DNA of 64,000 bases from Strongylocentrotus droebachiensis (GCA_035222895.1 JAVYIG010000112.1:781501-845500); one strand, 5' to 3'; numbered from the stretch's first letter, positions 1-12,150 are shown. Program-made: numbers and translations. Notes: generated from the sequence alone by a model not told the origin.

Positions 1-944
1 ATGAGACAAAATGTGAAGGTATAGAAAATCCACATTTTTAATCACGAGTTAAATTATATGTTGATATGTGTATGTGTTTTTACGCGTAGATCATAATCAA
101 AATATTATACACGGTTCAGCATTTGCTCAAAAAGCTATATAGACCAAACGTACCATAACTCGACTGTCTCCAATAACATTGATAGCGGCTTCGGAGAGGA
201 TCTCCTATATAGTAAACCTATACACGACTTTTTGTTAGCAATGGAATCCAATGACCGGGGTAATATGTAAGGCGTTTAGACACATAGGAGCTCTATACAA
301 ACGTGACTATTATCTTTAAACTTGAAATCCATTTTACATAACCCAAGAAAATGTCAGACAAAATCCATTAAACTATAATTCCAAAGCCTGTGCCTAAATT
401 AAAAACTTTAAAAACCACCTAATAACCATCAATGACATGGGAGATAAAGTAATACCATATGGCACTTGTGTTTAAAGGAGAGTTGGTTTCTGTGGCCAAG
501 AAAAGTTCTATCTATATGTAAATGAGACAAAATGTGAAGGTATAGAAAATCCACATTTTTAATCACGAGTTAAATTATATGTTGATATGTGTATGTGTTT
601 TTACGCGTAGATCATAATCAAAATATTATACACGGTTCAGCATTTGCTCAAAAAGCTATACAGACCATGATTAAGGAACAACGTACCATAACTCGACTGT
701 CTCCAATAACATTGATAGCGGCTTCGGAGAGGATCTCCTAGTAAACCTATACACGACTTTTTGTTAGCAATGGAATCCAATGACCGGGGTAATATGTAAG
801 GCGTTTAGACACATAGGAGCTCTATACAAACGTGACTATTATCTTTAAACTTAAAATCCATTTTACATAACCCAAGAAAATGTCAGACAAAATCCATTAA
901 ACTATAACTCCAAAGCCTGTGCCTAAATTAAAAACTTTAAAAAC
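1..944. repeat. Tandem duplication, unit about 521 bp
   Basis: The sequence from base 1 to about 416 recurs almost unchanged from 522 to about 944. Both copies share the opening ATGAGACAAAATGTGAAGG and the internal stretch CACGGTTCAGCATTTGCTC. The right copy has about 12 extra bases near 667-678 and lacks 5 bases present near 206 in the left copy. About 105 bases (417-521) separate the shared segments. The left copy begins exactly at the window edge, so the array may extend further left. No coding potential was seen in either copy. Confidence 0.93.
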
Positions 945-1045
945 ACCCACTAGTAGATAGAAACGCACTCTCTTGAATGCTATCATTATTTTTGTAATTA
1001 GATTATCCAAAAACTCTGTGGAAACAACATTTCCCATACGATTAT

Positions 1046-1327
1046 GTAGAGTAATTGAGTGCCTAAAACCCTTGGGCTTCCGGGGGCTCCGACACCTGAA
1101 CCCCACGCCAATTAGGGACCTGCCAGTGTCACAATTAGGTATCAAAATAATGCTTATCTGACCGTAATTAAATGTCTAAAAACCCTGAACTTCGGGGGCT
1201 CTGCCCCTGGACCCCGCCGAGGGCCCTAAGGCGGACCCCTGAGTGCTAATCTGACCGTAAATTATTGCCTTAAACCCCTGAGCTTCCGGGTCGGACAAGG
1301 TATCAACATAATATGTTCATCTGACCG
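1046..1327. repeat. Three degenerate GC-rich direct repeats
   Basis: Three imperfect units each hold a core like CCCTGAGCTTCCGGGGGCTC, at about 1068, 1182 and 1277. Each unit ends near TCTGACCG (1157, 1250 and 1320). The unit length shrinks from about 110 to about 75 bases. The middle unit contains the self-complementary run GCCGAGGGCCCTAAGGC. This block abuts the inverted-repeat element that begins at 1328. Confidence 0.6.
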
Positions 1328-1868
1328 CAGGCGCGTAGCCAGGGGGGCAGTATGGTCCCCCAAAAAACGCCGGCCAAAAAAATAGGAGTGAAAAGGAAGA
1401 GGACGTATGAAGAAAAGGGTGTAGACAAAGAACATTTTTGATATTCAGACAAGGATTAAGAGTCGAGAACATTACAACGATTGGTCTTCTTTCTCTAAAA
1501 AATTAATAAAACGTCAAAGGGGGGGGGGGACGAAATTTAGACAAGGATTAAGAGTCGAGAACGGTACAACGAATCGTCTTCTTTCTCTAAAGATTTAGTG
1601 AAACGTAAAATCTTTCGCGCTTTGCGCGGGAGGGGGGAAACTGAATTTAGACGAAGATTAGGAGTCGATAAAACGACACAACGAATCGTCTTCTTTCTCG
1701 AAATGTCAAAGCTTCCGCACTTCGCGGAGGAGGGTGGGTGGAAACACGCCCCTCCCTGCACCCACCCCCCTAATTACATCACTGCTGGTCACCATTATGT
1801 ACCAATATTTGGCTCGCATAATTTCAAATTTGGGCCCCCCCCCCTAAGAAATCCTGGATCCGCGCCTG
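1328..1868. mobile_element. hAT-like non-autonomous element, 541 bp
   Basis: The left end CAGGCGCGTAGCCAGG (1328-1343) and the right end CCTGGATCCGCGCCTG (1853-1868) are inverted repeats matching at 14 of 16 positions. CAGG-type ends like this are typical of hAT non-autonomous elements. Inside are three direct repeats of about 100 bp starting near 1444, 1537 and 1645, each containing GACAAGGATTAAGAGTCGA or a close variant. No transposase ORF is present. An 8-bp target duplication is not recognisable (TCTGACCG on the left, GCTTCAAG on the right), so the superfamily call rests on the ends alone. Confidence 0.6.
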
Positions 1869-1871
1869 GCT

Positions 1872-2589
1872 TCAAGTGACCAAAATGATGACAATTTAGT
1901 AATTACACTTACAAATACGCCTACTTTCGAAGCACTCAAATTGAAAGGTTTTTAATTCAATATTGCTTCACTCATAATTACCTTTTATTACTACTGTCAT
2001 GATGGAACCATCAATAATTGTTGTGACATATGAACAAAATATGTTGACGCTGAGAGTGGAGACAGCGAGTGAATCATTTCTAGTTATAATTGAAATTGTC
2101 AAGTGAAGTAAAGCAATTACCAATTGTATCATATTTGCTTTTGATTTGCTTCAATATAAATGCACTTTTGCTTGATGTTTTGAAAAATAATATAAATAAA
2201 TAAGGTTGTTTGATACATTTTTTTTTCTGATACAAATATGAATAGAGTATGATGAGTTTTATATTTTAAAAGGATAATCAAGGACAATTTTTGTTGTTGA
2301 ATTGGAAGCCTTGCCTTAATTTTCCCCACCGTCTCCGCAATAACCGGTTGTGGATGAACATCAATGTCATTGTCCGCTGTGGAAGGTAGGCATTCTTCCG
2401 GCGACTATTGGACTCATCTTCTCAAGTAAACAGTAACCGTTCTATATGTGTTGGGGGCTTAACCACGCTCCCCTAAAATTGCTCTTCTAGAACCGCCCTT
2501 GATACTAGGCCGGGCTTTAGAATAATTAGTCCAGTTATATAACGCAGCTACTATATGCATGTACTCTACTGTGTCTACTACAAGGTATC
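1872..2589. other. AT-rich stretch, nothing identified
   Basis: All frames are broken by stops. There are poly-T runs near 2217-2227 but no repeat partner, RNA gene or coding signal that I could recognise. Confidence 0.5.
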
Positions 2590-2591
2590 AT

Positions 2592-2790
2592 ATTATTACC
2601 CCGGCTGTAGCTGAGTTGCCATAATAAGGCGCTGAAGCATTCAAGGAATTTCTTTTACTTCACCTGGGTGGAGAGTGGCATCTGTAGGTTAATGTCTTGC
2701 AAAAGGACATTAGTGTCGCGGTGGGACTCGAACCGCGAACCATATGATTCACAGTCCGGTGCAGTATCCACTAGACCACGACACTATTAC
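2592..2790 (-). mobile_element. tRNA-headed SINE (His-like anticodon), about 200 bp
   Basis: Read on the minus strand, the right end has a 7-bp acceptor-like pairing (AGTGTCG with CGACACT). It has a box A match TGGTCTAGTGG, a loop CTGTGAA with anticodon GTG, and a box B match GGTTCGAGTCC. The T arm does not pair in the standard register and the anticodon stem is poor, so this is a SINE head and not a working tRNA. It is followed by a tRNA-unrelated body (GCAAGACATTAACCTACAG, then CACCCAGGTG) and a 3' end GCTTCAGCGCC to GCCGGGGTAATAAT. Body or tail segments recur at 26878-27055 and 52801-52975, which supports a dispersed family. Confidence 0.8.
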
Positions 2791-2794
2791 AAAT

Positions 2795-5700
2795 ATAAAT
2801 ATATATCAACTTCTTCCTATTACAACTCGCTTTTTATTTATTTAGTTATTGATTGATTTACAGTTTTATTTAGAGAGGGTTGTCTCTTCAGTTAAAAAAC
2901 CGATATATAAACAAATATTATACAAAATAAACATAAATGACACTCGTAAGTAGAACGTACAGCAGGAAGAAAATATTTACAAACAATTTATTAAAGCACA
3001 CATTTACATCAATATGCAAGAGAAAGACATTCAAGTGACCTTTACTCAAAAAGTGAAATTGGGAGAGAAACTGACAAAAATAGAAATGGAACTTCAAGGT
3101 GAAATATTTAAAACGAAGACAAAATAGACAATCAGAAAAAGAGAGATATCAGGGAAGTCGAATGGAAGAGGATGTAGGTAACAAGTGAGAGATTTGATTG
3201 AGTGGTACAGGACAAATGAAGAGGCAGGATGATAATAATTTAAGAAGTCAAGAATTTGGAGAAGAAAAAAAAAATTATGACTAACCCCTGCAGAATGAAC
3301 TTTTCCTGCAGGTGACAATAACATTCAGCTGCAACATAACTAGCCCCTTATTATGTTGACCTTTCTCATAACTAGTGCGTTTCATTGAGAATAAAGAAGT
3401 ACAATAAGATTAGAATATAATTATTATTTTTGGTTTCGAATGATAATCTTTTAAAGATCTATACTTTTTTCTTGTACATTTGATTTGTAATAAATCGACG
3501 GCCTGCTTATTTGGATGGTAACATCAAATCAGCTGTGAAATATGTGCTCTCCCCTTTTTAGATGGATGTGGTGGCTGTACAAAAATAGAGGGTTTATAAA
3601 GTAGGATTCCTCAGATTAGAAAAGAAGATATGCATAGCCTTGTATATCAGCAATATCCAATCTTTTTCAATATCAACGCGGAAAAGGTTGATGGCTTTAT
3701 TCATGTACAACTAAATCTGCTGAATAGAGTGTATATGATACTGTAACCGCATATCCCCTTATCGTGCATTGCCGAGCTACAAAGTCGCAAAGTTGATGAA
3801 TTTGCTTCGACTTCGTCGATGGGGGAATTGAGACGAGTTCGAGTTAAAATAAATTCAAATATCTTTCGCAGTGGCTGCATGGACGCGCCAAGTATCGCAT
3901 ATCTGTCGCTTGCGGCGCATACAAATAAACAAATTTCTAATTGGATGTGTAGAGGGCTTGGAGCGCTAAGTCCCCCTTTGCCACCGTTTAGAAACGCGAT
4001 GCCAACAAACGCCGGGGGTAATAATGTTAGGGCTTTATCATCAGCCATCCTTGGTTAAAATCAGAAGAAATGGGTTCAGGCTTTGACTGTGCGTAAGGTC
4101 CCAAAGAGATTCGATTCAGATTGAGGGGAAAATAGAGAGCGGTTGTCGAAGGAAAGGCTTAGATAATATACAGTTAGAGGATTAATTGCAACGTTCCACG
4201 AATAAGAAACCGCGACAAATTTGTTCATAAATGGATGCATTTAGAAAGCGAAACAAATATGAAGACGTATTCTCTCTCCCTTGGGTGCCGCAGTTCCGGA
4301 CAATAAGGATATAGGTTAACATATGAGGACAGGAGGTACAGACAAAAGGAATGAAATGGATGATAAAGCATTGTTAGATGATAGTTCTATAACTGTTCCA
4401 TGTCACCAATGCACAGTTCACAGTATCAGCTCATGTTGATTTGCAAATAGATCAAAATCTTGCTCCTATTTCTCCCCCTCTTTCTCTCCATTTCACTTCT
4501 TTGCACCTTTATCACGTCGCTGTGAAGCATATTCAGTGACATTCAGAAGCACAGTGCAAAGTGGTATAAAGGACAAGGGTTGTTTCACAAAGATCAGCTG
4601 AACTTATCTCTAATTCGGACTTAACAATTTTCTTTTATGGAAAGCCGTTAGCATCTATGAAAAGATTTTGTAAAAGTTATTTTAAAAAGCATAAAATGTT
4701 GATTCATATCATTTATATTTTCTAATATCAAGGGAATTTATTAAAAGTCTAAAATACTCGAATTTTCACTTTTGAATATATTTTTGTCCAATTCAGAGTT
4801 AAGTTCGACTTAGGATCTTTGGGAAACGAGCACTAGGTGGAATGTTTTCTAAACGATCAAATTTGTACGTACTTTCTCGCCATGTTTTCTTTGCGTGATT
4901 GCCTAGACATCAGTGTAGATTGAAACCTTTACAAAAAGAGAGTAACATGACAAAAATCCAACAATATTATCCTCCTCCTATGGGCCTTTGTACAATTATC
5001 CTCTTTTTATGCCTTTACTTTGTTCATTCCATGTATTTCAGTGGCTAAATAATGGATAAATACCATGTGAATGCATTATCATACAATTCAATTATGACCA
5101 TATGTGACCAAGATGTAATTAATTTCTTGTCATGCCAATTAATCAGATTTAATCAGATTTCATAGTACCTGTATAATGATAGGGCATACTCTGTAAGTAA
5201 ACATAATTGTATAATTTGTATTATCATATCTCTTTGATAATCATCTATATAGAAATATGTTTGTAAAAGAAATGTTAACTAGGTTAAAAAAAGATTACTT
5301 ATTAAATTTGAATGTGTATGAAAAAATTGCATATGACATTTAGAAAATGGTGACAACATATTTTACTATTTAAATGTTATAACTGCATAATTAAAACATG
5401 TATTATTTCATGATTAATTGATATTAGTTGTTTAGTTCATTAGAATCAGTAATTAATATAAAGACTGCTAAAAGTATTGATTTCTTTATTCTTGTATGTA
5501 TTTATAATTTGTAAACTGAATTGTATGAGTCTCCGGACTTTTTATTCAATATATTTTTATTTACAATAAACCAGAATTGAATAAACTAGAATTGAATTCA
5601 ATGCAATTGAATTCATTTTGAAATATGAAGAAAAACATCAAAACTCAAATTGTGGTTTGAGGGACGTTCATGATTTCTCAATGAATATCACATGTATCAA

Positions 5701-6199
5701 GTCTTTAAATCATAACCGTTTTGAAGCAAATATATTTATTTTCAAAGTTAATAGGATGATTTAATTCATGACACTGTAGAAAACAGTGTATCTTGAAACA
5801 TGATAGGAGGGGATAACAGTTAATGGCCCCTTTATCACGACAAAAATAGAACAAGTTTCCGCAGATTTCAATCGTGTTACTTTCTTGTACTTGCATTTTA
5901 TTTCCAGAACATTGACTTTTTTGAGTAAATAATCAGGAATAAAAATTGGGGGACCGGCCTATAGCCACAGGTGAATTAGAATTCCGAAAGGGGTGAAGTA
6001 CTTTAGATTGCGCATGACTAATTGGTTCGATACATATAAGAGTTTGGCGGTTTTTTGTTACATGGTTCATGAAGGCTCGTTTCGAATTTTTCGCTGCGAC
6101 TATTATATACTCGGATAGGTAGAGGAGGGGGTTATCTTCGTAGGCGATGTTTTCTAATTCATGGATTACCTTTATTATTAATCAATAATTTTATCACAT
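2795..6199. other. Gene-poor AT-rich region with one GC-richer island
   Basis: No convincing ORF, RNA gene or repeat boundary was found. The part from about 3760 to 4060 is richer in GC than its surroundings and carries overlapping short ORFs on both strands without recognisable domains. It could be unique regulatory DNA but nothing shows that directly. Near 5141-5160 the decamer AATCAGATTT is doubled, and near 5570-5610 there are AATTGAATTC-like palindromes. Confidence 0.4.
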
Positions 6200-6201
6200 T
6201 A

Positions 6202-6375
6202 GGCGATGTCACACAGAAAAATCCCTTAAAAAATCCCTTAAAAAATCCCTAGAAAATTCCTTTCAAGGAAGAATTTTCTTGCTTCGTTAGAGTATTTTTA
6301 ATGGGATAATTAATGACAGATAGCAATTAAGAGGATAAGTTAAATCCGGATTTTTGGCCTCTGTGTGACACCGCC
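6202..6375. mobile_element. Inverted-repeat MITE with TA target duplication, 174 bp
   Basis: The left end GGCGATGTCACACAGA and the right end, reverse-complemented as GGCGGTGTCACACAGA, form inverted repeats with one mismatch. Both are followed inward by AAAATCC-type sequence. TA is present immediately outside both ends (6200-6201 and 6376-6377), as expected for the Tc1/mariner superfamily. The interior has three copies of AAAAATCCCT and a short hairpin TTCCTT/AAGGAA near 6259-6271. It has no coding sequence. Confidence 0.7.
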
Positions 6376-7136
6376 TACTTTGTCATGATTTGTTTGACGA
6401 TTGTATTTTTATATTTCATGTCATGAATTTGGTCCAACATTTACCTTCACATTGTTTAGTAGCACCTCATGCATGTATGGATCATCATAATTCATATTAC
6501 TGTAGGCCATCTTTTCCCTCTTACAACCACCCCCCCCCCCCCCTTCTCCCGTTGTGCTCAGTTCATTTTGCATTATGGTAAAAACGAAACACAGTTTCCT
6601 TAAATGAAGTAGACATTTCATGACGAAAATTTCGAGAAAATGGGAATACGTAGCCCGTGGTCTTTCAAAGTGAGAATTGAGTGATGGTTACGAAGATTTA
6701 TCTTGAATTGTGAGATTATAATACTTTTAGCGTCATGTTTTGTAATGTATAAAAGTCTGATAGCAATACCTGTTAACCGGGTTAGAGCAGCCCCATCGGA
6801 TACGGTAAGCTATCGGTATCGTATGCAATGAATGCCCCCTTCCATTCCGACGTACATGTGCCAGTTGTAGGTATGTCATCTTCTATTCCGTTTTGATCTA
6901 TCATATGACATTATCGTGATTATTACGCCTTAACTTCGCCTATGTTCCACCATTTAGGCTTTAGATATATTATGTCACAATGGCATGTTAAAGGGGTAGT
7001 TACTGCTACAACCTGCTGTGTCCTTGTTTCATAAACGTGAGCTCACGATTGCAATACATTATTTGTTCGCAATGTGAAGCTGCCGATGATAGAATAAGGG
7101 TGCTATGCCAAAAGAAATTGAAAATATTTATAGTTT

Positions 7137-7174
<38 letters not shown>

Positions 7175-7211
7175 GGAGAGATAGGGATAGAAAAAAGAGA
7201 AAGAGAGAGAG
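7137..7211. repeat. (GA)n microsatellite and purine tract
   Basis: A mostly AG dinucleotide array with interruptions (GGAGGAGAGATAGGGATAG) and a short A-run. It borders the dispersed repeat at 7212-7310. Confidence 0.95.
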
Positions 7212-7310
7212 CTAGACACTGAACATTGAATAAGCAAATTTATATTACTAATTAGAAAAATTGCCATTTAACTACATTATCATTAAGGCCTAATCTAGAA
7301 TACAAAGGAA
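7212..7310. repeat. GA-flanked dispersed repeat, copy 1
   Basis: This segment (CATTGAATAAGCAAATTT, then CTACATT and TCTAGAATACAAAGGA) aligns with 15898-16001. In both places it sits between GA arrays, so the repeat unit and its microsatellites appear to have moved or duplicated together. No ORF or terminal inverted repeat was seen. Confidence 0.8.
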
Positions 7311-7313
7311 TGG

Positions 7314-7314
7314 T

Positions 7315-7359
<45 letters not shown>
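7314..7359. repeat. (GA)n array ending in an 11-base G run
   Basis: A GA dinucleotide array that passes directly into a run of about 11 G bases. Confidence 0.95.
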
Positions 7360-7360
<1 letters not shown>

Positions 7361-7800
7361 ATTAAGGTGTTAAAGGGGAAGGGGAAGAAGAAGAAGGGGT
7401 GATGCAAGTAGAATAGGGAGAGGGAAGCAAGATTTAGATAGATAGAGGCAAAGGGAAAAAAGAGAGGAGACAGTGAGCTTTCATTAGGACCAATAATCAC
7501 TTCACATCTTGATAAGATATGACGTCAAATTTCCGAAAATCTATAGTTTTAATGAAGAAATGTAAAGGATGAATTTTAATAACAAAAATGTTATATGTTT
7601 TCTTCTCATAACTGTTGGCGCGTTGACATTATCACCCGATTTTTAGACGTTCCGTCCTAATTGAGACGTACTACCCTTATCAGTAGATCTAACTGACTTT
7701 GTTTTAGATTTTGTTTCTTCAGCCACCTGGTCCAATCATTAAACTTTCAAATCCCGTTGCAACTCATAATCCACCCTTGATAAGTTATTGATCATGTTAT

Positions 7801-7920
7801 CATGGGTAAGATAGATAATGACTTGTTAAAAGGAAATGAGAGAAGAAAAGCTCGTGTTATTATGGGTAAGATAGATAATGACTTGTTAAAAGGAAATGAG
7901 AGAAGAAAAGCTCGTGTTAT
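7801..7920. repeat. Perfect-period 60-bp tandem duplication
   Basis: The 60 bases at 7801-7860 recur at 7861-7920 with a single C/T difference at the first base. The unit begins with ATGGGTAAGATAGATAATGA. The near identity points to a recent duplication. No coding frame crosses it. Confidence 0.97.
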
Positions 7921-8519
7921 TAAAGCAGTAACTGCGGCGTTTTCTTTTATAAACATGTAAATAAATGACAACTTATCATCGAATACACTGAGCTTTGTGT
8001 TATAAGATTACGTTTATGGTAGGTAAATTACAACGACGTCAATATATGTGTCTATAACTGCGGCGGGTTTACTCGACGAGTTCATCGACTGAATAATCAC
8101 TATTATATGGAGACGGTAAAAGCGCTTAATATTGCATATTCAGTCGCTGGACCTGTCAGGGAATTCTATATGAATCTCTTCTCTAGCTGATCAAAGGAAT
8201 ATTTCGGGCTATCGGTCCAAGATCATCCACCAACAAACAATATGCATTAAAACTTACGACACACATCACAAAATATGATGTTAATTATTAAGAATAGTAA
8301 AATGGAACAAACGAAAACGTGTTACTCATGTCACGACTATCTCTATACGATAACTCCGTCAGCAAATGTACTCAAAAGCCTGAATCTCTAGAGACTCAGT
8401 TGTTTGTGCTGTGCAAGAAATGAAATATAATACGGGCAAACAAGTCACCGTCACCGCTTATATGAATTAAAGTCACTCGTCACTGTAAATGTAAATGCAT
8501 CAACAATTTTTTTAATACA

Positions 8520-8720
8520 CTTTCATCCATTAATTACTATAATTGTTATCATTATCGATATCGTTATTATTTTCTATTGTCGTTATCATTATTAATAATA
8601 TCAGTATCATTAATATTGTAATTCTGTGCCTTTGCAAGTGTATGTGAAAACTTTCAAAATTAATGATAATGATCATGATGATGATAATACTTGTAATAAT
8701 ATTAATGATGATGATGAAAT
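8520..8720. repeat. AT-rich trinucleotide-like tract
   Basis: Irregular ATT/ATC/ATG triplets such as TTATCATTATCGATATCG and ATGATGATGATAATAC. This is low-complexity sequence with no gene. Confidence 0.75.
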
Positions 8721-8990
8721 ATATAATAGAGTTTTACGCACTGTTTCCCCATGTCAACAATGAGAGGCAGTCTTCAGAGTTTTCCATTCGAATAAGAAAA
8801 AAATAATTGTATGGAAGTGCTGTTCAAGTAGTGATAAGTGCTGATATGGTAAATGGGTTACTCTGATTGGTATCATTCGCCATTAACCTTCGATCCGGTA
8901 ACATGATCAGGACTACGAGTGCGAGGATGATGATGGGGGTGATTATGTTGTTGGTAGATGGGTTCGATAGAGTGAACTTGTCCAACATCC

Positions 8991-9294
8991 GGACTTTATT
9001 ATTGTGCCATCTTATCAAGGAAATTAGAGAGACACTGGTCATGAAAATAACACTCGGTGAGTCTGTACCACTTTTAAAGTAGTATAAACTCATCGAGTGC
9101 TTCTTTTGTTTTCAATACATTCAATACACAATATGTACCATACTCTGGACTATAATGTGCCATCTTATCAAGGAATTTAGAGAGACACTGGTCATGAAAA
9201 TAACACTCGTTGAGTCTACCACTTTTATAGTAGTAAACTCATCGAGCACTACTTTTGGTTTCAATACATTCAATACACATTATATACCATACTC
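8991..9294. repeat. Tandem duplication, unit about 155 bp
   Basis: Copy 1 (8991-9146) and copy 2 (9147-9294) share GTGCCATCTTATCAAGGAA, GACACTGGTCATGAAAATAA and TTTCAATACATTCAATACAC, with small indels. Each copy holds an internal inverted pair CACTCGGTGAGT / ACTCATCGAGTG, which could fold into a hairpin with the TACCACTTTTA-like centre in its loop. A run of C followed by a run of A begins immediately after the second copy, near 9295-9311. Confidence 0.92.
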
Positions 9295-9311
9295 CCCCCC
9301 CCCAAAAAAAA

Positions 9312-11046
9312 GGTTATGATACCTTACATTTTACCTTACTACAATACCGATTGTGCCTCACCATTAAACAAAAAAAATCATTCTTCGTGGCCTTGAGCGC
9401 TGACGATTGTAAACACAGTGATGTGAGCTAATGCATATTATAGACTCAACTGCTTCATCAAATTTGAGGTATTTTTTAATATTTTTGTATACTGTAAATC
9501 AACACGTTGTATCAATTCAAAAGTTAGCTGACTATTTAAGTGCCTCCCAAGGGCAATTCGTGCAGGTCCGTGTCATTCAATAATTTTTTTTAATTTGTAT
9601 AGTACAATGGTTTGTAAACAAACGTGGATCGACTCCTTTGGTTGAAGATGCATTATGGAAACCAAAATGACACAGAGAGAAAACAAATCATATAAAGGTG
9701 GCACAGGCGGGGTAGAAGCTGTAGGCATATAAGACTCCTGTATGATTTTTCTTAACCTATTCGAAATCAGTTCTCATGGTATGGTTTGAACAGCGAAGAT
9801 GTTCTTTTTTAAACAGTTTTTGTCTTAAAAAATCCGTCTCCTCCTTCTTCTGAAAGGTAATGTCAAACGTGTAAAGCTTAAGTTTCTCTTAGACTGAGGT
9901 TTATTTTCTTCCATGAACCAATGATTTAAACCATAATAATGATACAACTGTTGCTCTGTATATTTATTAGTTTGTCTCTTTTGGACAAATTGATGCGGCA
10001 AGCCAACTGAACGAAGTCCATTGTTTGTGTTACTTCCAAAGCCATTTTCCATTCACCTCACTGATTTTTTGTTTAATTTAAAACATTTCGCTATGCCCTA
10101 ATAACCCATGTGTCACCAAGCTTCGTTTGCGCCTAGTTCGACACTTCGTTTGTACCTGCCCTGTGTTTTTATGCGTATAAATGTTCCTGTTTAGCGCACT
10201 GAAATGCACATCGCGTCTGCAGGCGGCATAAACTAGATGAGGGGTTTTAATGGGGTTTTAAACATGTAAAATAACATTTAAGATGTACCTTGGTATCTTC
10301 AAATAAACAAAACCTCATAAAAAGTACGACACATTCATAAATATGGAAAGAATGTGCCTCCAACCGCCATGTAGATTAATTGGGTATCAAGCTTGGGGCG
10401 GGAGAGGAATCCCATACAGCCGCGCAACTCTTTATAATTATCAGCTCCTAGTATACCTAGGGAGGTTTCATCCAAAATTACATTCCATTCACATCATCAA
10501 TATAAAGCATGCAACTATGGATTAAAGACTGGCTGATGCTTGGGGTAAGAGTGGAATGATGTGCTGTCATCGATGATTGGTCTTGATACCAGGTCTGCTC
10601 GAGTTAACTCGCTGGCTATTCACATTTTCACGCTTTGATTTGATATGGCGTGGCAGGGTAAAGCGAAGCGTGAAATGAGTGAGGGGATTTTGTCGATTAT
10701 TGCGCGGTGGGGCACGAGGAATATATACTTGCTGTATTATAGTTTAAACTACCGCCATTAGAGCGTCGTTCCTGATAATCCACCTGATGACTAAGTTAGC
10801 TCAAGTTTAATCACTCGATAATATTAATCTCATGACGTATACATATTTTGTTTTAAGTGAGATTTAAGTAAGATTGCAAATATGCCAATGACACTAATTA
10901 TCATAACTATGTTTCCTTTTTCATTGCTTCTTAAGATTGTTCTAAGATTGAATTAAATCATTTAACAATTCGTAGCCTACTTCTTTTTAATATTTGATAA
11001 TTTCCCGATTATCTACACCTACTACTGCTATTACTATTCTATGAAC
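9312..11046. other. Gene-poor region, nothing identified
   Basis: Short ORFs only, none with recognisable domains or biased composition. No repeat partner inside the window was noticed. Confidence 0.4.
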
Positions 11047-11402
11047 CATTTTCCCTTCGGAGGGCTTGGTTCCTTGTTGGAGCCGCTGTCAGGTTTAGTT
11101 CCATCATATCTGTTTTAATGTTACATTTCCAAGTTCTCAGCCTTTTTCTTCCTCCGCTTCCTTCCACCGGCTCGCTTCATAATGCCCTTTGGCTTTGTTA
11201 GTTTTCCTTCATCAGTCCTCTCCAATAGTGTCCAAACCATTTCAATCACATCTCTCTAACTTTCTCCAGGATGTAGCCACCTTCCGCTCCTCACCCACTT
11301 CCTCGTTGCGTCTCCTGTCTCGTAATGTCACCCCTACCATATCCCTAGTATCCTTCGTAAAATCCTCATTTCTGTCATCTCAGGGTGGACTTCCTCTTTA
11401 AG
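11047..11402 (-). pseudogene. LINE C-terminal remnant
   Basis: On the minus strand the sequence encodes EMTEMRILRRILGIW. After a frameshift comes GVTLRDRRRNEEVGEERK, and then a segment ending LERTDEGKLTKPKG. The order 'MRxLRRxxG...GVTxRDRxRNEE...' is typical of the region downstream of the reverse-transcriptase domain in one group of non-LTR retrotransposons found in many animals. At least one frameshift and in-frame stops make it non-functional. The RT core itself is absent here, so the fragment is short and the clade cannot be named. This is recognition from memory of the motif, not an alignment. Confidence 0.55.
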
Positions 11403-11762
11403 AATTCATGTAGATTTACTGGTATTATGCTGAAATGGCCGCCAATCAAAGAGGCAAGCATCACAAACATTAGAAATATTAAAGGGACGGTGACATAAAG
11501 CAATGCGGAGTGTTAGCAATCATTTCTACACACAAAGCGACTTTATGCCTCTCGCACAAATAGTTTTAGAGTTGTATATTGTTTTGTTTCAAATCTATCC
11601 CTTTATAAGCACTTTAATTTAAGTGTATCACCCTTAAAATATGATATCATTTATCATTATCGAAACAAATTAAAGGGGAAAACAGAGAGAAAATGTGGGC
11701 CAATTGAAAATTGACCAGACGCCCCGCGACACAATTATTTTCTGGACGGTACATGCGCTATA

Positions 11763-12150
11763 AAATATCAAAATATTATTATCATCATTATTATTATAAT
11801 TATTGTTAACATTATCATTATTTTTGTTGTTGTTGTTATTATCATTATTATTATAATAATTATAATCATTATTATATTTATCGTCATCATCATGGTTATT
11901 AATATTATCACTATAATACATTATAATTTTAATCATTATTATCATTATCATCATTGAAATAAATACTAATAATCATTATTATTATCATTGTATTCATCAT
12001 TATTACTACTTTATAAATACTATCATTCTTATAATTATTATCATTTTTGTTATAATTAACATCATTATTATTATCAATATTATCATTAATGTAATTGTTA
12101 TTATTATTATTATTATCATCATAATTATTATCATTATTTGTTGGGGTAAT
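11763..12150. repeat. (ATT/ATC)n low-complexity tract, about 390 bp
   Basis: Imperfect trinucleotide array of ATT, ATC and TTG units. It produces spurious Asn/Asp-rich reading frames on the minus strand, which I do not regard as genes. Confidence 0.93.

Noticed and set aside
2717-2790. A functional tRNA-His gene on the minus strand.
   Set aside because: The T arm is out of register and the anticodon stem is mostly unpaired. It continues into a body shared with other copies, so it is a SINE head.
3701-4048. The 115-residue minus-strand frame in the GC-richer island.
   Set aside because: A competing plus-strand frame covers most of it and neither shows a known motif or splice context.
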